A stretch of 64,000 nt of DNA from Amoebidium appalachense (lineage: Eukaryota; Ichthyosporea), in the NCBI GenBank assembly GCA_963693365.1, contig CAVNZM010000016.1:4774001-4838000 (forward strand), in the 5' to 3' direction. The notes under the pieces were generated by a model that did no database searches, was not told the origin of the DNA, and worked only from the letters and a program-made list of their open reading frames with translations. Below are positions 1-18,226 of the stretch, piece after piece. Numbering within the stretch: the stretch's first letter is position 1; each line of letters starts with the position of its first letter. The position numbers were made by a program, and so were the translations under genes.

Positions 1-758
1 AGTATCGTTATTTTGATTGGATGACTGCATTTTCGTGGCTAAGAGGTATGAAGATTTATTCTGTTTTTATCATCCAAACTTTCCGTATTTTGAGAACAGC
101 CTACCAAACCTCTATGATTTTATCACATCTGATTTTCATTTTCCGGTTGATATTTATCCGGATAAATATTGCAATTATAACCCTGAATGCGATACGGGCT
201 CGGAACAATAACGTTACGAGCTCAGTTTTCCCTCCCTCCCTTAAGCTTACTTGTTTATTACATGAAAAAAAACCCTTGTTTAAACAAGCGTATGCGTTCA
301 TATTTTTTCTATAAGAAAAGGGAGAGTTATGTAAATAGTTTGCCACAGCAGGCTTGGTTGTTGATCATTACACACGGAAACGAATGGAAACAAAAACTTT
401 GTTCAAAGCCTTAAAGGAAAAACACGTCTCAGGGGAAAGGTTGTTACACACCACTTAACAGAAGCATTCTCAAAGTTAACAGGGAAATTTAGATGCGCTG
501 TTGCCTGCAGTTTCTCTTTTTCATAGCGGCGGGCCCTGGTTTTTGCACCAAATTACCACCGACCTGCATGCTTTCCTCTCGACGTGGGCATTTCTTCTGA
601 CACTACGGAAACGGAACCCACGCACAGAAAAAGTAAGCAGATTCTGGCTTCTTGCACGTTGTACTAGTTAAAAGGTAACTGAGCCCTTGGCCATAGCAGC
701 ATTTTTTTGGTGACGCCCTTTCTGTGCAATCCCCACACCCGTTGGTTTGTAAGGTGTT
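1..758. other. Non-coding flank upstream of the MAPK phosphatase gene
   Basis: No convincing exon was found on either strand. The short ORFs here overlap one another in several frames and show no recognisable motif. The segment is moderately AT-rich and free of the long microsatellites seen later. It presumably holds the 5' region of the phosphatase gene that begins at 821, but I see no TATA box or other promoter element I would defend. Confidence 0.4.
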
Positions 759-820
759 GTGGCTTCAGGGGAGAGAAAATTTGAACGTGAAGCTGTCTTG
801 CTTCAAGCGATAACGGGAGG

Positions 821-7545
<6,725 letters not shown>

Positions 7546-8720
7546 AGGAGAGGTGTTTTGGTGAGTTGTACGAATAAGAAAGATAGAAATGAACAGGGGC
7601 GGGTAGGGGTTAGGGGGTTTTCGTATGTGGCTTTTTCAGGTTTGGGTGGATAATGGGTGGGATGACGGGGGTGTGTGGGTGGTGTTGTGCGTGGAAGTTG
7701 GGGGTGGGTGTTGTGTATGGATCGTGGCACCGAATGCAAAGTGTTGGGCAGGTTTCGAATGACTGTTTGCGGGGTTGTTTTTTTATCTTTTCTTGATGGC
7801 GCACAAGAATATACGGGCCACACGGGTACACATATATGCATGCGCACACGCGCGTGAGCGTGCGCGCGCACACACACACACACACAACACACAACACACA
7901 GGGGCGGTGTGTGCAGCACACACACACACATCTCATACCCTTACACGTGCACACGCAGGTGTCAAAAGGCAACAACATGCACACTGTATGTTCCTCTGCA
8001 TAGCACCTCATCACTTATAACCTCTCGCACAGGAAAAGTACACAGCACAGAGATAACGTGCCTAATATGCACATAATTTATCATTCTGCCATCCGGTTTT
8101 TTGCCCTGGTTTTTGATGTTTGATTTCTCTAGCAGCCTAATCCGGTTAGATTATCACGTACATCCAGTCGATTAGGCAATACACCTGCCAAGTAAAATAT
8201 ATAGAGGGGGTTTGTTTTCTTTTCCCCGTTTTTGTTAGACACTCATCTCCATCCTTTTGTTCTTGTCCCTTGTGTTTGGTTATTACTTTGGGAGAGTTTT
8301 CCTTTTCTCCACAGATTTATCTGTTTGCAACCTTTATGATTATCAGCTGAAAGGTACACACACATGCTTGTGGGAGGGTTTAGATATCAGTGTGTGTTCA
8401 AGTAGAAACGAAATTTGTAGTGGTGCTTTACATAGGTGTGGGGTAATTTTAAGATGTCGGATTCACGGATATATGCTTTGAGTTGGGGAAGAGGTACGAT
8501 GTATGTTGCATAGCTTGGCTTATAGCTAGCAACAAACCCCAGAAATTGGGCGTTATACAGGTCCGAACGTACTGGGGAGGATATTCTGTATTTATGCTGA
8601 AATGGAAAACAATGTCTTTGCACATATCCCATGTTTCAGGGCTGGGTGTGCGACGTGTGGGGGCCTGTGGCTACATATCAAATTTTACGCAGTTGGCAGA
8701 CTGCATACACATGAAACTAT
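7546..8720. other. Intergenic region between the phosphatase gene and the LINE insertion
   Basis: The segment contains short (CA)n blocks near 7865-7930. No ORF has recognisable motifs or supported splice sites. It is probably the phosphatase 3' UTR plus spacer. I saw no exact AATAAA within 300 bases after the stop. Confidence 0.4.
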
Positions 8721-10033
8721 ATGCTACTAGTTCACCCCGGCAACATTCCCGGTACACTGAACCGGTTGAACAAGAACTTCCTCACCGACATGGCCGGCAA
8801 GACCAAGGCTATGTCCATACTAGCCGACCCCAGACTGCTACCAGCCGAACGGAACCCCCTCAAGCTCAACAAGGGGCCCGCACAGGCAACCATCGGGGCC
8901 GTCAGAGGTAACACTCGTAGCCTGTCCCTGGCTATGGGCACCATGCCTAGCTACCATGACACGGCTACACCGAGATCACCCCACCGTCGTTACACAGCCC
9001 ACATGCCCCCGGTGCAGCCAGCACCCGGAGACCACCACCCACCTCTGGGCCTGCCCGGCCCATGCCGGGGAGGTCCCCACCCTGACCACGGCCATCACAG
9101 CCTGCATCCACAACGTCCTGCACACTCGTCACCCAAACACCCCCACGGCACAGCACCAACACACGGCAGCCAAGGTGGTAGACCAATGTGCATGGATAAA
9201 CTGGATAGGAGGCAACGGTGAACCACCAGACACCGAAGACATCAAGTGGGTTGAACGGGGATTCTGCCCACGATCGGTGGGCCCACTGCTAGCAGCCACC
9301 GGCACCACCAAGACCATCACCCGGGCCATCTTAGGAAAAATCACAGTAGAGTTGCAGTCTTTTTTCTTTTCAAAAATTTGGCACCCACGGAACACAACAC
9401 TCCCCCCCACCCACCCCAAATTGCAAAAACACCACCATACAACCACCACCCGTAGAAAGAAAAGTACGGCACCCCAAAAACCCAAGACACACACAAATAC
9501 ACCCCACACACACACCCGGCCGGCCTGCCCTGACTGCCGGAATACACACAGACCCAGTGTGCCCTGCAAACCCCACCTTTTAATTCACAAAAACATTGCC
9601 ACAACATATGTACAACAACACATAATGTTAGGTAGCAACCCCCCACCACCACTACCACAACACCCCATCATCCACCCATACCCACAGTAAATACTATACA
9701 CAACACTTAGGACTTCCCAATACCGTAGATTGACCAATGAGAGCCCTCGCGATCGGTTAACGTATATTGCTAGGTTTTGAATGGAGGGGAGGACTGGAGC
9801 CTCCTGCCGGCATGGCTGGGGTAGTAGCCCTGGGCAAAGTGTGTACTTTTAGTTGCTAATAGGTTGTGAAGGATGGTTTAGCTTAGCTGAACTCATAGAT
9901 AGCACCTTAACTAGTGTACTGTCGGTGCTGTGTGGTAGACGGTAGTTTCCCTAGAGGGCCTGAAAAGGCCCTCCGGGAGCAAAACGTGATAAAATAAAAT
10001 AAAATAAAAAATAAAATGCCACTAGTTCACCCC
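8721..10033 (+). mobile_element. 5'-truncated LINE-type (non-LTR) retrotransposon with target-site duplications
   Basis: An 18-bp direct repeat, ATGCTACTAGTTCACCCC at 8721-8738 and ATGCCACTAGTTCACCCC at 10016-10033 (17/18 identical), flanks the segment. The inserted part ends in an (AAAAT)n-type tail at ~9990-10015. Inside is the C-terminal end of a retrotransposon ORF2: a reading frame from the left junction to ~8950, then a one-base frame change, then a frame to 9690 carrying a CCHC-type finger, CPRCSQHPETTTHLWACP. That finger resembles the C-terminal zinc-binding motif of many reverse-transcriptase ORFs. The insertion starts inside the ORF, so it is 5'-truncated and dead. Target-site duplication, A-rich tail and truncation together are the marks of target-primed reverse transcription. 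The clade is not assignable by eye. Confidence 0.85.
8739..9690 (+). pseudogene. Broken C-terminal fragment of a retrotransposon polyprotein
   Basis: Frame one runs from 8739 to about 8950; the frame containing the finger runs from 8956 to the stop at 9688-9690. A single-base frame disruption at about 8945-8956 separates them. Reverse transcriptase and endonuclease domains are absent. The residues after the finger are Thr/Pro/His-rich and typical of the far C-terminus. It cannot encode a working enzyme. Confidence 0.75.
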
Positions 10034-10930
<897 letters not shown>

Positions 10931-10941
10931 ACAGTACAGTA

Positions 10942-12217
10942 TAATTGGAGTTGGATAGTCATATATTTGAAGCTGGAGAGTGATATACAAGGATATACTT
11001 GGACTTACATCCGGATAGTCATTTACTTGGAGCTGAATATAGTCATATATTTCAATAGCTGGATAGCCTATATGATATACTTTGAGCTGGATATTCATAT
11101 ACTTGGAGCTAAACAGACATATTTTTGGAGCTGGGATTGAAAATTCTACGAGCTACATAGTCATATAATCGAAGCTGTATAGTCGTATATTTGGAGCTGG
11201 ATAATCATACTAACATATACTAGGAGCTAGATAATCACATCAGGATCCTTGGAGCTGGATATATAATCGGAGCCAAAGAGTCATACTGGTCATATATTTA
11301 GAGCTTGATAGTTATATAGTCGGAGCTGGATAGTCACGTAGTTGAAGCTGGTTAGTTATTATACAATTGGAGCTAAATAGTCATATATCTGGAGGCGCTG
11401 GATAGTCATATATTTGGAGCTGGATAGTCGTATACTAGGAGCTGAATAGTCATATAATCGGAGCTGGATAGTCATATTATTGGAGCTGGATAGCCTACAA
11501 TCGGAGCTGGATAGTCATATACTAGGAGCCGGATAGTCATAAAATTCCGGGAGCTGGATAGTCATACAATCGGGCTAAATAGTCATCATGTGGAGCTGGA
11601 TGGTCATATAATCGGAACTGGAAAGGCAGATTCTAGGTGCTGAATGGTCATATAATCGGAGCCGGATAGTTATATCCAAACAATCGGAGCGCTGGATAGT
11701 CATAAATTTGGAGCTGGATAGTCATATACTTGGAGCTGAATAGTCATATATTTGGAGATGGATAGTCATATACTAGAAGCTGAATAGTCATACAAGCGGA
11801 GCTGGATAGTCATATATATTGAGCTGGAGAGTCAAATAATTGGCGCTGGATAGTCATATATTTGGAGCTGGATAGTCATATACTAGGAGCTGGATAGTTA
11901 AATAATTGGAGCTGGATCCGGATAGCCAAATACTTGGAGCCGGATAGTCATATTTGGAGCTGCATAGTGATATACTTGCAGCTGGATATTCATATACTTG
12001 GAGTTGAATAGTCATATAATTGGAGCCAGATAGTCATACACTTCGAGCTGGATAGTCATATACTTGGAGCTGGGTTGTAATATGCTTGCAGCTGGATAAC
12101 CATATATTTGGAGCTGGATAGTCATATATTTGGAGCTGGACAGTCATACAATCGGAGCTGGATAGTCATATATTTGGAGCTGGATAGTCATATATTTAAA
12201 TTTGGAGCTGGGTAGTC
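10942..12217 (+). repeat. 22-bp minisatellite, about 58 degenerate copies
   Basis: The unit is close to GGAGCTGGATAGTCATATA plus three variable bases (TTT, CTT or CTA). It repeats with a ~22-bp period over almost 1.3 kb. Copies differ by point changes and small indels, and a few units are compound (for example GGAGGCGCTGG near 11390). All frames are broken by frequent TAG, so it is not coding. Confidence 0.95.
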
Positions 12218-12299
12218 ATGTGTATATACTTCAGTTTATCATTGGCATATCTTTGTGTTTGCACAAGTTGTACATTCATCAATAATAGCAGCTGGGTGA

Positions 12300-13711
<1,412 letters not shown>

Positions 13712-13739
13712 TCACTGTTTCTGTGGCACCCCCGAGGGT

Positions 13740-13805
13740 AAAAAGGGGGGGGGGGGGGGGGGGTTGAATGTGGAACACAGTACGAAGTACGCAAACACGA
13801 TGAGA

Positions 13806-13840
<35 letters not shown>

Positions 13841-14371
13841 GCCAAACGTACCACACATTCTTCAGCACGAGTTGCCATCATCTCATTATCATAGATAATA
13901 CATCTGCTTACGTTCTTTGCAAGATCTAGGACAGTTGATACACATGGCTCGGTAAACATAGGTACACATGGCTCGGTAAACATGACAAGCGCTAGAGCTA
14001 CAATATAGTGTGGACTAGTCACCCACACAACTCCCAATGTGCATGCAAAGTGTCTCATACGTTAAAGACATCAACTTGAATAGGGCGAAACATGGAATGG
14101 ACTGTTACACAAATGTGCAACCCCTATATATCAAACTCCTATTAGTAGAACGAGCTATACACAAACATATTCATGCCTCATTTTCTACTGAAATTACTTC
14201 TTTTTTCCGATCACAACGACAATATCTCGAGCTCAAATAAGCTTAGACGTACTCCAACACATAGCATTATCCGACGGTCACCTATTCAAAAGGTCACAAG
14301 GGAAATTGTTTTACCTTCACAAATTCGCGCATTTTCAGTTCGTTTCTTTACCCACCCACCCCACCCCCCAA

Positions 14372-14413
<42 letters not shown>

Positions 14414-14540
14414 ACTGCTGTACTCAACAACTTCCCCCAGAAACTAGGTGCAGGAACCGAAGAGAAAGCAAAAGAGAATGCCACACTCCATACACTACAT
14501 CCCCGAAACCAGAAATCAGTCAAAGCCGCCACAAACCCCC

Positions 14541-14571
<31 letters not shown>

Positions 14572-14595
14572 AAAAATAATAATAAAAAAAAACCG
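13740..14595. other. Spacer with G runs and one G-tract-associated repeat copy
   Basis: Two G homopolymers (13746-13763, 13810-13838) bracket a ~45-base segment that includes ACAGTACGAAGTACGCA and resembles the dispersed repeat described at 25530. From 13860 to 14330 the sequence is unique with no supported exon. A (CA)n (14372-14412) and a C-then-A run (14537-14575) precede the end of the minus-strand MYND gene. Confidence 0.5.
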
Positions 14596-16611
14596 CTAAT
14601 TTGGTGGTGGTTGGTAGTCACCCTCTCCATTTTCTTCATCCTCCGGGCCCCATATGTGCTCACCGGACAACTCGCTATGTCTCGGCCAATCAGCCACCTG
14701 ACACTCCTCGGAGCAGTATGCATACTGATTGACGTCATCCTTACAGCAATAGAGGTCCGCCGGCTGCCCACACAGCCTACACTCTGCAGGGGCCATTTCC
14801 ATTTCGTCTTCGACGCATTCCTCCTCCAATGGCGATCGTTCTTTAGACTTGTTTCGCTCCTTTCGGTCGCTTCCGTCGCGCCGATCCCGGTCCCGATCCC
14901 GATCCCGATCCCGATCACGCTTCCTGCGATCGCGATCGCGCTCCCGATCCCTGTGGTCCCTGTCTCGTTCTCGGTCTTCCCGGTCGCGTTCCCTATCGCG
15001 ATCCCAAGACGGTTCTCGATCACGGGAGTCCGATCTCCGGTCCCTCCCCCGCTCTCTCTCCCTCTCTGAATACTTATCCCCCGACCTTTCCTTCTCCCTC
15101 GTTCCATCCCTGTACGAATCATGACTTCTATCCCTTTCCCTTGAGCCACCCCTCCTGTCGCTCTCTCGCACATTTCCCCCTCTTTCCCTGTCTCTTTCGT
15201 TCCTTCTCCCTTCTCTCTCACTTGCGTCCACATTCCTCCTTCTATCTTCCTCCCTCACCCTCTCCCGATCGCGATCTTCCCTTCGATCCCTTGCAGGTGT
15301 TTGCTCGGTTTTCACCAGCTCCCTCTCTCTCGATCTGCGATCTTTCTCCTCCGATCCACGCCTATCGCTTGTAATCAGCGATGCCGACGCCCGCGGATCT
15401 CGATCCCGCGGTATAATCCCATTCTGTTGCACTGGGACAGACGGGTCTAATCTGCCGGCCGGCCGTCGTGAGAGCTTGGGTGATTCCGGCCACTCTTCAA
15501 GTGAAGGCACGGGTATACCCCAGCTATCTCTCATAACGGTGGTCGGATTAGGGGCGGGTGTAGCGGCGGGTGGGGCTTGCGGTGGTGGTTGCAACCCCCC
15601 TCCGGGAGTAGAATTAGGGACATGGACGGAGACCGGTTGGGTGGCAGGAGGGGCGTTGGGTGTTGGGAAATTTGGGGCTCCGGGGGGTGCAAACGTTGGG
15701 GTGGTTGGTGGGGTGGACCCAGGAGCCACCTTGTTCTTGTAGTCTGCAACCGATATACGCCGAATCCTTTTCGCCTCTGCGGGTGTGGGTGCCGGTTGCT
15801 GATTGGCCGTCCGCGCAGCGGCGACGACGGGCGTAGCAGCGGGGTTTCCGGGAGGGGTTTCTACAGCTGTTGCCTTTTGTCGGCGTAACCGTGGGTCCCT
15901 TGCAATCTTTGCTTTCTCCTTAGCAAAGGCATCCTGAGACGCTTCCGTATTAGGCAAGGTGGAAGGGGTGGTGGTGGCGGCGGCGGCGGCGGTGGTGGTT
16001 GCTGGTTGGGCCGGTTGAGGCATGGGTACCGGAGCCGGTGTGGGCACAGATAACACACGCCCAAGAAGGGGATTCGGGCCCAAAGACGGGGAAACGTGGG
16101 GTTGGGGTTGTGCCGCGGCAGGGCTGAGTGCCGGGGCAGGTATCAGTTCGAGTCGGGTTTCGGGTCGGGCCGGTGGTAGGGGGGATGTGTCTCCACCTGG
16201 GGGTGGGGCCGGCTTCTTGCGCGGGTCCCTTGGACCCCCCGGTTTGGGCGCAATTACGGGCTTGGGTGGGGGTTGTAACTGGTATGGAATCGGTTGGACG
16301 GGCCGATTTCGATTCTCCAACCGAGGATCCGTGGGGGCTTTCACCACCGGAGTAGACGAAATTTCACCAAGCCCAGGCTGGGGTGGTTGATGGGATTGAG
16401 CGAGCTGCAAAAGGGCAATTTGCGTACTTAGCGGAATTTCGATGATGGCAGGGGAGGAAAGATCCCCACCACCCCCGTTAGGAACAGAGGGTGGGTTTTC
16501 CACGGTTGGAACACGAGCGTCATCCCCCGTCTGACCTCCTACCGACGCGTCTTGGTAGGATTGGGATGGGGTTTGCGCCGCCGCGGCTGCACCTTTTGGG
16601 GAACATTGCAT
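14596..16611 (-). CDS. RD/ER-rich protein with C-terminal MYND-like zinc finger
   Basis: A single open frame of 671 residues starts at an ATG at 16611. The first ~400 residues are Pro/Ala/Thr-rich and contain several DPR motifs (TDPRLENR, ARDPRLRR, PRDPRKK, RDPRAS) and a RISVADYKNK motif. Then come ~180 residues of alternating Arg with Asp/Glu/Ser. The last ~60 residues carry CRLCGQPADLYCC, AYCSEECQVADWPRHSELS, a MYND-type finger in which the final Cys after the His is missing and the second Cys pair is irregular. The Arg/acid dipeptides suggest a nuclear RNA-processing or chromatin protein; the precise role is unknown. The open frame extends upstream of the ATG to a good acceptor at 16765, and the preceding gene ends only 35 bases upstream, so this may be the 3' part of a larger gene. 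Confidence 0.7.
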   Translation of the reverse strand: MQCSPKGAAAAAQTPSQSYQDASVGGQTGDDARVPTVENPPSVPNGGGGDLSSPAIIEIPLSTQIALLQLAQSHQPPQPGLGEISSTPVVKAPTDPRLENRNRPVQPIPYQLQPPPKPVIAPKPGGPRDPRKKPAPPPGGDTSPLPPARPETRLELIPAPALSPAAAQPQPHVSPSLGPNPLLGRVLSVPTPAPVPMPQPAQPATTTAAAAATTTPSTLPNTEASQDAFAKEKAKIARDPRLRRQKATAVETPPGNPAATPVVAAARTANQQPAPTPAEAKRIRRISVADYKNKVAPGSTPPTTPTFAPPGAPNFPTPNAPPATQPVSVHVPNSTPGGGLQPPPQAPPAATPAPNPTTVMRDSWGIPVPSLEEWPESPKLSRRPAGRLDPSVPVQQNGIIPRDRDPRASASLITSDRRGSEEKDRRSRERELVKTEQTPARDRREDRDRERVREEDRRRNVDASEREGRRNERDRERGGNVRESDRRGGSRERDRSHDSYRDGTREKERSGDKYSERERERGRDRRSDSRDREPSWDRDRERDREDRERDRDHRDRERDRDRRKRDRDRDRDRDRDRRDGSDRKERNKSKERSPLEEECVEDEMEMAPAECRLCGQPADLYCCKDDVNQYAYCSEECQVADWPRHSELSGEHIWGPEDEENGEGDYQPPPN

Positions 16612-16645
16612 TTGCGGGGACCGGCGTTGGAACGGGGAGGGTATG

Positions 16646-16837
16646 TCACTTGTAATGGTCGTGAGGGTGGGTTTTGGGCTGGGTCGTTTGGGGGGTTGGG
16701 TTGGTTGCGTTGGGCGGTGCTGAAGGTGCGGTTGGTGTAGGGGCTGGGGAGGAGGTGTTCGGAACCTGCAAATAGGGAATATGGGTTAATTGTGAGCACA
16801 CATGGAAAAGGGGGGAGAAAAAGAAGGAGGGAGGGGG

Positions 16838-16873
<36 letters not shown>

Positions 16874-17454
16874 TTATGCAGGAAGGCACGTGAACAGAGA
16901 CTATCATCAGTTCTGTCTCAAACATAAAATTGGGGTTGGTTTAAGATTAGATTGAGATCTCATTACAAAATGTCGAGACATTGTTAGGCGTTTCTCTGCC
17001 CCTCTCTCTTTCAGTACCGATACTTGTAGACACAAGGGGTGCTGCATAATACGTGTGTGTGTGTGTGTGCGCGCGCATGTGCGTGTGTGTGTGTGTGCGT
17101 GTGCGCACGTGTGTGCGTGTTTGTATGTGTTTGTGTGTTCGTACGCACACTGAGAGCCCCAAACTCTGCTATCGTGCACACTTAATTATGTTCACGTACA
17201 AGGGCATGCGACGGTGCCTATGTATGTATGCATACAACGGCATCAAGCAACCTGTGTGGTATGCTGCTTGATTTTGTATTAATGTGTGTGTTCGCGTATG
17301 TGAACTTGCGTGCTTGTGTGCAAAAGTGGCTTGCTTGTGTGTGCGAACGGGTGTGTGCGTGTGTGCTTTGGGTATACGTGTTCGTGCATGCTTTGCCTAC
17401 AGCATGTGTATAGAGAGGTGGGGAGGGAGAGGGGGAGTGGAGGGAGGGACGGAG

Positions 17455-17526
<72 letters not shown>

Positions 17527-17732
17527 TGGTTGAGAATGTGTTACAGTATACGACGCACACGTTCATGACTCACAACACAAAGCAGATCATGCACGAAAGA
17601 GCACACACAAAGCGTAGAGATCCTAAGCCGAAGGGAGCAGAGTGGGTGAGCGGGCGGGTGGGTGGGTGGGTGGTGGTGGTGGTGTGTGTGTGTGTGTGTG
17701 TGTGTGTGTTGGGGAAAGGGGGAGAGCAGAAT

Positions 17733-17785
<53 letters not shown>

Positions 17786-18147
17786 GCACGCACCTTTCTC
17801 ACTCCCTGGCCTTTCTCATCACGTGCACCCCCTGTCTCCTCAACCTTCCGTCGTTTCCTCTCATCCTCCCCCCCATCCCCGCCAACCGACCCCCCCGCCG
17901 CCCTCTTCCCTCTCCCCACCAACACCCCACCACCTTCTCCCCCCCCAGGTGGTCTCTCTCCCCCCTCCTTGCCCGTCCCCCCTGCCTGCACGTGCGCGCT
18001 TGTGGTTGTGGCTTGGAGAGGGGGGAGAGGTGGGTGGTTTTGGGTCGTCGCGTGTGCGTTTGGGTGGGGGTTGGTGTGTTGTGTCCGGGCTGAGGTCGGC
18101 TCGGACCCGTTTTGCCGACTGTTGTTGTAGTGGTGGTGGTGGCTGTG

Positions 18148-18226
<79 letters not shown>

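Noticed and set aside
16539-16925. Minus-strand 128-codon ORF over the 16765 exon
   Set aside because: Third reading frame of the same Pro-rich exon, with a start inside a poly-C intron; the other two frames fit splice phase or the downstream MYND gene better.
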